A DNA stretch of 64,000 nt from Microbacterium sp. AK009 (GCF_013410955.1 NZ_JACCCG010000004.1:372001-436000); one strand, 5' to 3'; shown: positions 34,413 through 45,621, numbered from the stretch's first letter. Program-made: numbers and translations. The notes: a model not told the origin generated them from the sequence alone.

Positions 34413-35837
34413 TCAGCGTCCCGCGGCGACCTTCGACTTCTCGGGAGCATCCGCATCCGCACCGGCGTCGCGAGGCGTCTGCGGGGGCGTCACGGCGGCC
34501 TGAGCAGGTCGCGGACGCGCCGCGAACTCCTCGAACGCGGCACGCGGCGTCTGCACGGCTTCGAGGTTCGCCATGTCGCGACCGAGGACGACATTGCCCA
34601 GCCATCCGGCGATCACGCGCAGCTTTCGCTCCCACGTCGGCATGGCCAGGCCGTGGTAGCCACGGTGCGCCAGCCAGGCGAGGAAACCCTTGATCGCGAT
34701 GTTCCCCGACTGGAAGGCCCCGTTGTACAGACCGAGACCGGCGACGGCACCGAGGTTCTTGTGGAGGTAGTCGACCGGGTTCTCACCGCGCAGCACCGCC
34801 GTGATGTTCTTCGCCAGGAGCTTGCCCTGGCGGACGGCGTGTTGGGCGTTCGGCACGCAGTAGCCGCCGACTCCACCGCCGGACAGGTCCGGAACGGCCG
34901 CGACGTCGCCCGCTGCCCAGGCCCCCTCGACGACCTCGTCATCGGTCCCCACGCGGAGGTCGGCGCGGGTGCGGATGCGGCCACGCTCCTCGACCGGGAG
35001 ATCGCCGCCGCGCACGACCGTCGGGTTGGCCATGACGCCGGCTGTCCAGACGATGAGATCGGCGGGGATGACCTCTCCCGTGGACAGTTCGACATCGCCG
35101 TCGACAGCGCTCGTGACCTGGGTGTCGAGGTGGACGAAGGCACCGCGCTTCGCCAGGTCCTTCAGCACCCACTCGCTGGTCTTCAACGAGACCTCGGGCA
35201 TGATGCGCCCCATCGCCTCGATGAGGTGGAAGTGCGTCTCGTCGAACGTGAGCTCGGGGTACTTCGCCACCAGGGATGAGGCGAACGACCGCAGTTCGGC
35301 GAACACCTCGATGCCGGCGAAGCCGCCGCCGACCACGACGACGGTCAGCAGCCGTTCGCGCTCGGGACCGGGCGGGAGCGCTGCGGCCTTGTCGAAGTTG
35401 GTCAGCAGCCGGTCGCGGATCGCGACGGCCTCCTCGATCGTCTTCAGCCCGATCGCGTTGTCGGCGATGCCCGGGATCGGGAAGGTGCGTGAGACCGCAC
35501 CGGCGGTGACGACGATCTGGTCGTACTCCTGCTGGTACGGCTCACCCGCGATCGGCGTGATGGTGGCCGTCTTGTGTGCGTGGTCGATGCCGGTGACCTT
35601 CGCTGCGACGATCCGGGTCCGTTTCAGGTGCCGTCGCAGGGAGACCACCGAGTGCCGGGCCTCGATCGAACCGGCCGCCACTTCGGGAAGGAACGGCTGG
35701 TAGGTCATGTAGGCGAGCGGGTCGACGATCGTCACCTCGGCCTCGCTGCGGCGCAGACGCTTCTCCAGCTTCCACGCCGTGTAGAAGCCTGCGTATCCGC
35801 CACCGACAATGAGGATCCTGTGCGCGGTGTGGGTCAC
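34413..35837 (-). CDS. ndh: type II NADH dehydrogenase (NAD(P)/FAD oxidoreductase)
   Basis: A 474-residue single-subunit NADH:quinone oxidoreductase. ILIVGGGYAGFYTAWKL binds FAD, TVVVVGGGFAGIEVFAEL binds NADH, and GAWAAGDVAAVPD is the second FAD motif. NAQHAVRQGKLLAKNI and AWLAHRGYHGLAMPTWERK are typical of NDH-2, the latter near the membrane-binding C-terminus. It feeds electrons to menaquinone without pumping protons. GTG start with GGGGAG 12 bases upstream. Confidence 0.95.
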   Translation of the reverse strand: MTHTAHRILIVGGGYAGFYTAWKLEKRLRRSEAEVTIVDPLAYMTYQPFLPEVAAGSIEARHSVVSLRRHLKRTRIVAAKVTGIDHAHKTATITPIAGEPYQQEYDQIVVTAGAVSRTFPIPGIADNAIGLKTIEEAVAIRDRLLTNFDKAAALPPGPERERLLTVVVVGGGFAGIEVFAELRSFASSLVAKYPELTFDETHFHLIEAMGRIMPEVSLKTSEWVLKDLAKRGAFVHLDTQVTSAVDGDVELSTGEVIPADLIVWTAGVMANPTVVRGGDLPVEERGRIRTRADLRVGTDDEVVEGAWAAGDVAAVPDLSGGGVGGYCVPNAQHAVRQGKLLAKNITAVLRGENPVDYLHKNLGAVAGLGLYNGAFQSGNIAIKGFLAWLAHRGYHGLAMPTWERKLRVIAGWLGNVVLGRDMANLEAVQTPRAAFEEFAARPRPAQAAVTPPQTPRDAGADADAPEKSKVAAGR

Positions 35838-35858
35838 GATGTGGAGTACTCCCCTAGA

Positions 35859-37142
35859 TCAACGGCTCGGCGCGCGGGACGCCAATCGGACGCGTCGGAC
35901 AGCAGCGGTGACGCCGAGCGCCACCAGTATAGCCCCGACGGTCAGGGCTCCGAGCGGCAGGGTGCCGTAGAGCAGGGTCTGCGCCGTCGGGAGGAACGGC
36001 GAGGCGGGAGGCCCCGCAGCGTCTGCCGGGGGCAGCGGCGGCACCTCCATGGAGCTGGGCGTCGGCTGGGGCTCCGGAGCACTCTCGGCCCGACGATAGA
36101 GCCTCACCCATTCGCGCAGGTCGCCGAGCGGATTCTGCGCCACCTCGGGCACCGTCGCGCTGAGCGCCGCAGCGGCGTCGACGAGGCCGTACCCGTAGAG
36201 AGGATCGGGGACGGACACCCCCGGAACCGGTCGCGCGGTGGAGATGATGCGGTTGATCACGTTGGCCGCGTCGAGCTCGGGATACGCCGAGCGCACCAGC
36301 GCCGCCACGCCCGCCACGATGGGTGCTGCTCCGCTGGTGCCGTTCCACGACACCACCCGGCCGTCCGCGGAGATGCCGAGGAGGTTCTCACTGGGGGCGG
36401 CGACGCCGATGGTGATCCCCTGGGTGGAGGCCTCCACGCTGGCTCGCCCCCCGGGGTCGACCCCGCCGACGGCGAGGACCCCCGGAATCGTCGCCGGGGC
36501 TCCCACGCGGGTCGTCCCGGTTCCGCGGTTCCCGGCGGCCACGACCACGACGACGTCGTTGTCGAAGGCGTAGAGGAACGCGTCGTCCCAGCTGCGGTCC
36601 CAGTCGGGAGTGTTCGTGGTGAGGGAGAGATTGATGATGTCGGCGCCGTTGTCCACCGACCAGCGGACGGCTTCGGCGATCTGCTCGGCGAACGGCACCG
36701 GCGAGGCGTTCCCCACCCCGATCGACACCGACAGCAGTTCGGCCGCCGGAGCGACGCCGATCATGCCCGTGTCGGGGCCTGTCCCGCGCGCGGCGGCGAG
36801 CGAAGCGACCCAGCTGCCGTGGTTGCCGTCGACCGCGCCGACCGGCAGCCGGCCGTCGGGCGCGCCGATGTCGGACACATCGGTGCCGCCGACCACCGCC
36901 CCGGCGAACTCGATCGGTCCGCGGCCGATGCCGGTGTCGATGATGGCGATGCGCGAGCCCTCGCCGCGGGTCGTGCGCCAGGCGTCACGGATGCCGTAAT
37001 CATCGAGCCAGTACTCCGCGGCGCGCACGGGATCGGCGGCGGCGTCGGGCGCCGGCGGGGCCGCTGCGGCGGAGGTCACCCCTCCCCCGACCAGCCCCGC
37101 GACGAGCACGCCGATCACTCCTGCGCGGCCGCGCCGGGTCAT
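35859..37142 (-). CDS. S8 family serine peptidase, mycosin-like, membrane-anchored
   Basis: A 427-residue subtilisin-like protease with signal peptide (to about residue 28), catalytic Asp69 in IAIIDTGIG, His108 in GNHGSWVASL and Ser270 in NGTSGAAPIVAG, with oxyanion Asn in AAGNRGTG. After a Pro-rich linker (PPLPPADAAGPP) comes one C-terminal membrane helix at about 395-418 and a basic tail, the mycosin layout. Mycosins belong to type VII secretion loci, but no ESX genes are nearby. The ATG follows GGGAGG and overlaps the DUF501 stop (ATGA). Confidence 0.93.
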   Translation of the reverse strand: MTRRGRAGVIGVLVAGLVGGGVTSAAAAPPAPDAAADPVRAAEYWLDDYGIRDAWRTTRGEGSRIAIIDTGIGRGPIEFAGAVVGGTDVSDIGAPDGRLPVGAVDGNHGSWVASLAAARGTGPDTGMIGVAPAAELLSVSIGVGNASPVPFAEQIAEAVRWSVDNGADIINLSLTTNTPDWDRSWDDAFLYAFDNDVVVVVAAGNRGTGTTRVGAPATIPGVLAVGGVDPGGRASVEASTQGITIGVAAPSENLLGISADGRVVSWNGTSGAAPIVAGVAALVRSAYPELDAANVINRIISTARPVPGVSVPDPLYGYGLVDAAAALSATVPEVAQNPLGDLREWVRLYRRAESAPEPQPTPSSMEVPPLPPADAAGPPASPFLPTAQTLLYGTLPLGALTVGAILVALGVTAAVRRVRLASRAPSR

Positions 37143-37654
37143 CCGCTTCCCTCCCGCGGACACGCGCACACCTCCGGCGACCAGGTCGCCCGAGCCAGGG
37201 CCGCGTCACCCACCGGATTCACCCCCGGACCGGCCGCCAGCGCGTGTGCCGCCAGCGCGTGGAGGCACTTCACCCGCGTCGGCATCCCCCCGGCCGAGAT
37301 TCCGGCGATCTCGGCGACCTCGCCGAACTGCGCGCGATCCGCGAGGTACTCCTCGTGAGCGCGCCGGTAGGCCGGAAGCCCCTCGGGATCGGCCTCGAGC
37401 TCGGCCAGCAGCTCGGGCATCACCTGCCCGGCCTCCAGCGCCGACATCGCGGCGGTCGCGCCAGGATGCGTCAGGTAGTAGAACGTCGGGAACGGCGTCC
37501 CGTCGGGGAGTCTCGGCGCGGTGGCGACGACCGTGGGGTTGCCGCAGACGCAGCGTGCGGCGATGCCCAGCACGCCGCGCGCCGGGCGTCCCAGCTGTCG
37601 CTGCAGCACGGCGAGATCGGTGTCGCTCACGGGCGGGTACGGCGGCCTCGTCAC
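37139..37654 (-). CDS. DUF501 family protein
   Basis: A 171-residue protein with Cys-rich segments RCVCGNPTVVATAPRL and CACPREG, and FPTFYYLTHPGATAAMSALEA. It fits DUF501, an actinobacterial family in the conserved eno-ftsB-DUF501 neighbourhood with no known function. GTG start 6 bases after TAGCCT, so transcription may restart here. Confidence 0.92.
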   Translation of the reverse strand: MTRPPYPPVSDTDLAVLQRQLGRPARGVLGIAARCVCGNPTVVATAPRLPDGTPFPTFYYLTHPGATAAMSALEAGQVMPELLAELEADPEGLPAYRRAHEEYLADRAQFGEVAEIAGISAGGMPTRVKCLHALAAHALAAGPGVNPVGDAALARATWSPEVCACPREGSG

Positions 37655-37660
37655 CCCGAC

Positions 37661-37666
37661 AGGCTA
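37661..37666 (-). promoter_or_regulatory. -10 hexamer TAGCCT for DUF501 and the protease gene
   Basis: Six bases before the DUF501 GTG, overlapping the end of ftsB. Confidence 0.4.
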
Positions 37667-38173
37667 CCCGGGGTCGGTGACGGTGGTGGCGAGGCCCGCC
37701 TCGGTGACCGAGCGCAGAAGCTGCGACATCCAGTCGGTGCGGGTGCGCTCGACCTCCTCGCTCACTGCGCCCTGCTCCCGCGGGACGTCCTCGGGCGGCA
37801 GGTCGTTGTCGACCAGGTACACCACCTCACCGGGACGCACGTAGTACAGACGCTCACGGGCCTCGGTCGTGATGTAGGCCGGCTCGCTCCAGCGCTCGCG
37901 CTCGGACTCGAGCTCCTCGATCTGCTCTTGCGTGAGGTCGACGGACTGCTGCAGTGCGGCGATCTGCTGACGCTGATCGAGATAGGTCCCCACCGTCGGC
38001 ACGAGGACGAAGGCGGCCAGCACCACCAGCCCCAGCATGATCACCATGAATCCGGAGAGTCGGATGCCGCCGAGCCACCCGCGCACGTCCACGCGGCCGT
38101 TCGCGCGGCGAGGCCCCGGCCGCCGGCGCCTGGTCGACGGCGACGAAGAAGGGGGAGCCGATCGTGCTGTCAC
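37664..38173 (-). CDS. ftsB: septum formation initiator FtsB/DivIC
   Basis: A 169-residue bitopic division protein: basic Pro/Arg/Ser-rich cytoplasmic N-terminus, membrane helix (FMVIMLGLVVLAAFVLVPTV, about 43-62), then a periplasmic-side coiled coil (QQIAALQQSVDLTQEQIEEL) and ARERLYYVRPGEVVYLV. It is part of the FtsQ-FtsL-FtsB complex. GTG start after GGGGGAG, 31 bases beyond the eno stop. Confidence 0.93.
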   Translation of the reverse strand: MTARSAPPSSSPSTRRRRPGPRRANGRVDVRGWLGGIRLSGFMVIMLGLVVLAAFVLVPTVGTYLDQRQQIAALQQSVDLTQEQIEELESERERWSEPAYITTEARERLYYVRPGEVVYLVDNDLPPEDVPREQGAVSEEVERTRTDWMSQLLRSVTEAGLATTVTDPG

Positions 38174-38204
38174 GGCTCCCCCTTCCTCGACGTTCTGTCG
38201 CGCG

Positions 38205-40242
<2,038 letters not shown>

Positions 40243-40274
40243 TCCCCCAGCCAACAAGCGCCGACGCCCGCGCG

Positions 40275-40978
40275 TCAAGGGCGAGCTCGCCACTCCGCCA
40301 CCAGCGCGGGCACGAGAGCCTCGGCGGTGCGTCGGTAGCCGAGGGCGCTCGGGTGGAACCTGTCCGGGCTGAACATCGTTTCAGGGTCGCGGGCGAAGGC
40401 TCGTCCGACCGCTGCCCTCAGGGAGACCGGCCGCGCGTCCTGTGCACGTGCGACGCGCGCCTGTCCCGCGGCGAGTCGGCGCGACAGGCGGGACGCGAGC
40501 GTGCGCAGGGGCTGCGGCACGGGTCGAAGCGCGCCGAGGTCGGGACAGGTTCCCACCACCACGCGTGCGCCACGCGCCCTCAGCTCGCGCACGGCGTCGG
40601 CCAGGTGGGCGAGCGAGACCTCCCTCGGCACGCGGTGGGTGACGTCGTTGCCCCGACGACGATGACGGCGAGATCCGGGCGCAGCCCGGGCGGCAAGCGC
40701 TCGATCTGGGAGGGAAGGGCGGATGACTCGGACCCGACGATCGCGACGGATCGAAGTCGCACCGGGCGCTTCAGCGCGGTGCCCAGTCCCTTCGCCGCTC
40801 TTGCTCCCAGCGTGTCCTTCGGGCGCTCCGCGCCGAGGCCCGCGGCGATGGAATCGCCGAGGATCACCAGGTCGATCGGGTCACCCTGCATGCGACGGCG
40901 ACACCGGCGCACCGCGCGGCTCTGGCCGAGGACCTCATGGAACCATTGGAGGGGCGTTCGGTGAACGGACGGCGACAA
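40275..40978 (-). pseudogene. SGNH/GDSL hydrolase, frameshifted in block III
   Basis: Two adjoining frames together give one SGNH esterase. The upstream frame has block I DLVILGDSIAAGLG with the catalytic Ser and runs to DLAVIVVGA; the downstream frame continues PREVSLAHLADAV and ends with the catalytic Asp/His in DRFHPSALGY. The join falls at GGGGCAACGACGTC (40641-40654), where VGANDVTH would be expected if one base were restored. That is exactly the conserved GxND oxyanion motif. Either a real single-base loss or a sequencing error in the G run. The start is uncertain (TTG used; an ATG at 40891 also possible). Confidence 0.8.
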
Positions 40979-41008
40979 AAGGGTGACCACCCGGCCATCC
41001 GGTCTCGG

Positions 41009-41014
41009 TAGGGT
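41009..41014 (+). promoter_or_regulatory. -10 hexamer TAGGGT for the APC permease
   Basis: Seven bases before the GTG at 41022; supports that start over one 13 codons upstream. Confidence 0.5.
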
Positions 41015-41021
41015 TCGGGTC

Positions 41022-42284
41022 GTGTCCTCTCCCTCCCTCGCCCGACGGCTGGGCCTGGGCGATGCGGTGTTCATCGGGCTCGGCGCGATGCTCGGCGCCG
41101 GTGTCTTCTCCGCCTTCTCGCCCGCGGCCCAGGCCGCCGGCGCGGGTCTTCTCCTCGGGCTCGTGCTGGCCGGTGTGGTGGCGTACGCCAATGCGACCTC
41201 CTCCGCCCAGCTCGCCGCGGTGTATCCGACATCGGGCGGCACCTACGTGTACGGACGCGCGGAGCTGAACGACTGGTGGGGCTTCCTCGCCGGCTGGGGT
41301 TTCGTCATCGGCAAGACCGCCAGCTGCGCGGCGATGGCCCTCACCTTCGCCGCCTACGTCGCCCCGGCCGGGTGGGAGCGACCCCTCGCCGTCGCGGCGG
41401 TCGTCACCCTCGGCGCGGTGAACTGGTTCGGCGTCACCCGGACCGCGCAGCTGACCCGCATCATCGTCACCGTCGTGCTGCTGTGCCTCGCGGTGGCGGT
41501 GATCGCCGCAGGCGCGGGAGCAGCGGACGCTCCCGCCGCACCCTCGGTGTGGGCGCAGGAGCTCTTCGTCGGCGGCCCGTACGGGATCCTCCAGTCGGCG
41601 GGCCTGCTGTTCTTCGCCTTCGCCGGCTACGCCCGCATCGCCACGATGGGCGAGGAGGTCCGCGACCCCGCGCGCGTGATCCCGCGGGCGATCTCGCTGG
41701 CCTTCCTGATCGTCGTCGTCATCTACGCCGTCGTCGCCGTCGCGGTCCTGGCCGCGCTCGGACCGGAGGCCACCGCGGCGTCATCCGATCCCGTCGCTGC
41801 GGCGGCAGCGACCGCCGGCTGGACGTGGGTGGATCCGGTCGTGCGGGTCGGCGCCGCGGCCGCCGCACTCGGTGCCCTCCTGGCCCTCATCGCCGGGGTG
41901 GGACGGACGACGCTCGCCATGGCGCGCGAGCGGGACCTCCCCGCCTTCCTCTCGGCCGTGCATCCGCGGTGGCACGTTCCCCATCGCGCCGAGGTGCTGA
42001 TCGTCCTGGCTGTGGTCGTGCTGGTGCTGTCGACCGACCTGCGCGGCGCGATCGGCTTCTCCTCCTTCGGCGTCCTGACCTACTACCTCGTGGCGAACCT
42101 GGCCGCGCACAGGCAGACGGGAAGCGCGCGCCGCTACCCCCGCTGGCTGCAGCTGCTCGGGGTCACCGGGTGCGTCATCCTCGCGCTGAGTCTCCCGTGG
42201 CAGAGCGTCGCCGGGGGCACCACCGTTCTCGCGATCGGGCTTGTCTACCGGATCGTGCGCCTGCGGGCCGCTCGCGCCGGGTGA
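41022..42284 (+). CDS. APC family amino-acid permease
   Basis: A 420-residue transporter with about twelve membrane helices. LGLGDAVFIGLGAMLGAGVF at the start is the APC substrate-loop signature; YPTSGGTYVYGRAEL and FFAFAGYARIATMGEEV are typical of helices 2-3 and 6. Probably a cationic or neutral amino-acid importer; substrate unknown. Very short divergent gap to the SGNH gene. Confidence 0.93.
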   Translation: MSSPSLARRLGLGDAVFIGLGAMLGAGVFSAFSPAAQAAGAGLLLGLVLAGVVAYANATSSAQLAAVYPTSGGTYVYGRAELNDWWGFLAGWGFVIGKTASCAAMALTFAAYVAPAGWERPLAVAAVVTLGAVNWFGVTRTAQLTRIIVTVVLLCLAVAVIAAGAGAADAPAAPSVWAQELFVGGPYGILQSAGLLFFAFAGYARIATMGEEVRDPARVIPRAISLAFLIVVVIYAVVAVAVLAALGPEATAASSDPVAAAAATAGWTWVDPVVRVGAAAAALGALLALIAGVGRTTLAMARERDLPAFLSAVHPRWHVPHRAEVLIVLAVVVLVLSTDLRGAIGFSSFGVLTYYLVANLAAHRQTGSARRYPRWLQLLGVTGCVILALSLPWQSVAGGTTVLAIGLVYRIVRLRAARAG

Positions 42285-43586
42285 TCAGCCCAGGGGCTTG
42301 ATCTCGAGCGTCCCGGCGTCACGGTCGCCCGCACCCACCGTCGCGAACGCGGTGAACCCGTCGGCGCGAGCACGCTCGAGGAGGGCCCGGAGGTTCTTCG
42401 TGCGCTGCTCGAGCCGCACGCGAGCGCCGCGATCGATGAGCGCGGATTTCAGGGTCAGCAGATCGCCGACCGAGGCGTTTCGATCGTGAACCAGCACGAC
42501 CGCGTCGGCGGCGGTGTCGTCACCGGCGGGGACGAGGTCGACGAGCCGTTCGAATCCGAGCGAGAAGCCGACGGCGGGGACCTCCTGTCCGAGGAACCGT
42601 CCGATCATCCCGTCGTAGCGGCCTCCGCCGCCCAGCGAGTACGACACCGCGGGGTGGGCGAGCTCGAAGATCGTGCCCGTGTAGTACCCCATCCCCCGCA
42701 CGAGGAACGGATCGAACCGCAGCGGAACCTCGCCGCTGCCCGCATCCAGCCCGCGCGCAGCCGCTACGGCCTCGCCGATGCCCACGAGATCTGCCGCGAC
42801 GTCGTCGGGCATCCCGCCCGGGAGCGCCTCGCGGATCCCCGACGCCGTGAGCGCGTGCGCCGAGCCGGCCGCGGCCAGATGCGCGAGGTGGGTCGCCACC
42901 GCTGTCACCGCGGCCTCGTCGGCGCCGCGCTCGCGCAGCTCGGCCGTCACGCCGTCGGGGCCGATCTTATCGAGCTTGTCCAGCGTGATCAGCACCCCGG
43001 CGCGCGCGTCGACGGGGAACCCGAAGGTCTCGAGCATCGCGTCCAGCAGGCGACGGTCGTTGATACGGACCTCGCCGCCCTCCAGCCCCAGCGCATCGAG
43101 GGTGTCGAGGGTTGCGATGACCAGCTCCGCCTCGGCACCGGGCGTGGCGTCGCCGATGACGTCGATGTCGCACTGCAGGAACTGCCGGTAGCGGCCCTTC
43201 TGCGGCCGCTCCGCGCGCCATACCGGCGCGATCTGCACAGCGCGGAAGACGCTCGGTAGCTCGGCACGGTGACTGGCGTAGAAGCGCGCGAGCGGCACGG
43301 TGAGGTCGTAGCGCAGACCCAGGTCGGTGAGGGATGCGGGGTCGTCGGCGGCCGCGCGGATGGCCTCGGCGTCGAGCCCGCGCTTGAGCACGTTGTAGGC
43401 GAGCTTCTCGTTGTCGCCGCCGATACCGGCGTGGAGACGGTCGTAGTCCTCCATCACCGGGGTCTCGATCTCGTCGAAGCCGTGCACCCGATAGCGGTCG
43501 CGGATGGTGCGGAGCACACGCTCGCGGCGGGCTTTGTCGGCGGGGAGGAAATCGCGCATGCCGCGCGGCGGGGTGACGGTGGGCAC
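42285..43586 (-). CDS. hisS: histidine--tRNA ligase
   Basis: A 433-residue class II synthetase. Motif 1 lies after RGMRDFLP, motif 2 has FRAVQIAPVWRAERPQKGRY, histidine signature LVRGMGYYTGTIFEL, motif 3 VGFSLGFERL, and a C-terminal anticodon-binding domain (VVLVHDRN, RVRLEQRTKNL). Somewhat short, like actinobacterial forms. GTG start eight bases after GGGAGGA and 4 bases past the mazG stop. Confidence 0.96.
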   Translation of the reverse strand: MPTVTPPRGMRDFLPADKARRERVLRTIRDRYRVHGFDEIETPVMEDYDRLHAGIGGDNEKLAYNVLKRGLDAEAIRAAADDPASLTDLGLRYDLTVPLARFYASHRAELPSVFRAVQIAPVWRAERPQKGRYRQFLQCDIDVIGDATPGAEAELVIATLDTLDALGLEGGEVRINDRRLLDAMLETFGFPVDARAGVLITLDKLDKIGPDGVTAELRERGADEAAVTAVATHLAHLAAAGSAHALTASGIREALPGGMPDDVAADLVGIGEAVAAARGLDAGSGEVPLRFDPFLVRGMGYYTGTIFELAHPAVSYSLGGGGRYDGMIGRFLGQEVPAVGFSLGFERLVDLVPAGDDTAADAVVLVHDRNASVGDLLTLKSALIDRGARVRLEQRTKNLRALLERARADGFTAFATVGAGDRDAGTLEIKPLG

Positions 43587-43590
43587 CGGA

Positions 43591-44277
43591 CTATCCTCCC
43601 AGGTCGTCTCCGGGCGCCGCGTCGCGCTCGGCGCCCTCGGCCGAGCGGATTCGAACGCCGAGGTTGCGCAGTGCGCCGCGGAGCGCGCGGTCCGCGTCCC
43701 ATCCCTGCTCCCGCGCATGCGCCGCCAACGCGAGGAGGGCGTCGCCGAGCTCCGCCTCGGTCGAGGGCGCCGGGACGGCCGCCGGAACGACGGGCGAAGG
43801 CGTGAACCCGGGGACCCGCGCCGCCTTCCCCAGCAATTTCTGCGCGAGGGCGAGGGCCGGCATCCGCTCCGACACCCCGTCCAGCACGCTCGTCCGGGTG
43901 CTCTTCTCCGCCGCCTTCGCGGCGTTCCAGTGGACGAGCACCTCCTCCGGAGTCTCTGCGACGGCGTCGGCGAAGACGTGCGGGTGGCGGCGCTGCATCT
44001 TCTCGGCGAGCGCGGCGGCGACGTCGTCGATGTCGAACGGGTCGTGGGGGTCTTCGGAGGCGATCTCGGCGTGGAAGAGCACCTGCCAGAGGAGGTCGCC
44101 GAGCTCCTCTCGCAGCTCCGGGCGCGACCCCACCTCGACGGCGTCGATCAGCTCGGCCGATTCCTCGACGAGGTAGGGCACGAGATCGTCATGGGTGATC
44201 TCGCGCGACCACGCGCACCGTTCCCGCACGGCGTGCATCACCTCGGCCGCCCGGCGCAGCCCGTCATCCTCGCTCAT
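43591..44277 (-). CDS. mazG: MazG nucleotide pyrophosphohydrolase
   Basis: A 228-residue MazG. The metal-binding EExxE-type motifs are LVEESAELIDAVE and REELGDLLWQVLFHAEIA; MQRRHPHVFAD and WNAAKAAEKS are typical. It hydrolyses non-canonical or excess NTPs. Only one clear MazG domain is present plus a degenerate C-terminal part. Upstream of hisS, same operon. Confidence 0.93.
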   Translation of the reverse strand: MSEDDGLRRAAEVMHAVRERCAWSREITHDDLVPYLVEESAELIDAVEVGSRPELREELGDLLWQVLFHAEIASEDPHDPFDIDDVAAALAEKMQRRHPHVFADAVAETPEEVLVHWNAAKAAEKSTRTSVLDGVSERMPALALAQKLLGKAARVPGFTPSPVVPAAVPAPSTEAELGDALLALAAHAREQGWDADRALRGALRNLGVRIRSAEGAERDAAPGDDLGG

Positions 44278-44293
44278 GCTCCCCCTTCGCGGA

Positions 44294-45490
44294 TCAGGCG
44301 ATGTCCCCCGTCGTCGAAGCCGGCTCGGGGAGCTCTTCGTCGGCGGTCTCGGGAGACACCCGACGATAGTGGCGGGCGCGCTGGGCGACCAGGAGCGCCG
44401 CGAGGATGATCGAGATTCCCGACCCCGCGAGGACACCCAGTGTCGCCTCGTCACGAACGAGGGGGCTGCCTGCGAAGGCGAGTTCGGACAGCAGCAGCGA
44501 CACGGTGAACCCGATACCGCCCAGCGCCCCGGCGGCCATGAGGTCGAGGAACGACAGCGGCGGAGTGGCACCGCGGTTGAGAAGCCTCATCGAGATCCAG
44601 CTGAATACGGAGATGCCGATGATCTTGCCCACGGGAAGCGCGATGAGGATGCCCCAGAAGGCCGGGGAGAGCTGGGTCGGCGAGACGGCGGGGATGACGA
44701 CGAGGGCTGCCGAGAACGCGAACAGCGGCAGGACGAGTCCGTTCACCCACGGCTCGAGGGCGTGGCGGGTGCGAAGCGCCGGCTGCTGAGCCATCGCGAT
44801 CCCGAGCGCCACGCCGGCGATGGTCGCGTGGACGCCCGAGAGGTAGACCAGAACCCAGGTGGCGAGACCGATCACGACGAGGGCGACGACGATCGGGACG
44901 CGGCCCCGGGTGTCGAGGCGCCGGCTGAGGAAGCCGAACGCGATCACCAGCAGGGCGGCGACGGCGAGCAGCCCGACGTTGACGTCGGTGGTGAAGAGCA
45001 CCGCGATGAAGATGATGCCGACGATGTCGTCGAGGATCGCCAGGGCGAGGAGGAAGATGCGGATGCCGGAGGGCAGGCCCTTGCCGAAGACGGCGAGCAC
45101 GCCCAGGGCGAAGGCGATGTCGGTCGCCGTGGGGATCGGCCATCCTTGCGCGGCGTCCGAGCGTCCGGCGATCAGCAGGAAGATCGCGACCGGGATGATG
45201 ACACCGCCCGCCGCGGCGATCGCCGGCTGAAGGGCCTTCTTCGCCGAATTCAACTCACCACTGGTGAGTTCGTACTGCAGCTCCACGGCGACGACGAAGA
45301 AGAAGATCGCCAGCAGGCCGTCCTGGATCCAGTGGCCCACCGACATCTCGAACACGCCGGGGATGCCGAGGTAGGTCTCCTTCAGCGCCTGAGCGGCAGG
45401 GCCGAGCGGGGAGTTGGCCACGATGAGCGCCGCGGCAGCGGCGGCGAGGAGCACGATGGCGGGGAAACGGGCAGAGCGCAGCAGGGACAC
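44294..45490 (-). CDS. nhaA: Na+/H+ antiporter NhaA
   Basis: A 398-residue NhaA with about twelve helices. The essential acidic residues are visible: Asp124 in TATDIAFALG and Asp154/Asp155 in LAILDDIVGII, matching Asp133/Asp163/Asp164 of E. coli. LQYELTSGELNS and GIGFTVSLLLSELAF are family-typical. Exchanges sodium for protons at alkaline pH. GTG start with AAAGGA upstream; divergent from ppc across a 131-base region with a palindrome. Confidence 0.96.
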   Translation of the reverse strand: MSLLRSARFPAIVLLAAAAAALIVANSPLGPAAQALKETYLGIPGVFEMSVGHWIQDGLLAIFFFVVAVELQYELTSGELNSAKKALQPAIAAAGGVIIPVAIFLLIAGRSDAAQGWPIPTATDIAFALGVLAVFGKGLPSGIRIFLLALAILDDIVGIIFIAVLFTTDVNVGLLAVAALLVIAFGFLSRRLDTRGRVPIVVALVVIGLATWVLVYLSGVHATIAGVALGIAMAQQPALRTRHALEPWVNGLVLPLFAFSAALVVIPAVSPTQLSPAFWGILIALPVGKIIGISVFSWISMRLLNRGATPPLSFLDLMAAGALGGIGFTVSLLLSELAFAGSPLVRDEATLGVLAGSGISIILAALLVAQRARHYRRVSPETADEELPEPASTTGDIA

Positions 45491-45565
45491 AGGCGGTCCT
45501 TTCGTCGGTGTCTGACGGGTACGCTGACGCGCACGCCGACCAGGCTTCCCGGCACACCGTGGCCC

Positions 45566-45571
45566 ATTCTA
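45566..45571 (-). promoter_or_regulatory. -10 hexamer TAGAAT upstream of nhaA
   Basis: Near-consensus -10 element, 75 bases before the nhaA start. Confidence 0.45.
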
Positions 45572-45582
45572 CCGAGGTCTCC

Positions 45583-45600
45583 TGTGACATCCCCGTCACA
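45583..45600. promoter_or_regulatory. 18-bp palindrome TGTGAC-N6-GTCACA between nhaA and ppc
   Basis: A perfect inverted repeat placed over the likely -35 regions of both divergent promoters, ending 9 bases before the ppc -10. Half-sites resemble Crp/GlxR sites, but the TGTGA-TCACA spacing is 8, not the usual 6. Confidence 0.55.
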
Positions 45601-45609
45601 CGGCGGCGA

Positions 45610-45615
45610 TACCGT
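45610..45615 (+). promoter_or_regulatory. -10 hexamer TACCGT for ppc
   Basis: Six bases before the ppc ATG; the intervening GGGGGG abuts the start, so a leaderless message is likely. Confidence 0.5.
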
Positions 45616-45621
45616 GGGGGG

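Noticed and set aside
45252..45270. Perfect 9-bp inverted repeat AACTCACCA/TGGTGAGTT
   Set aside because: It lies inside nhaA and encodes the conserved ELTSGEL segment, so codon choice explains it better than regulation.
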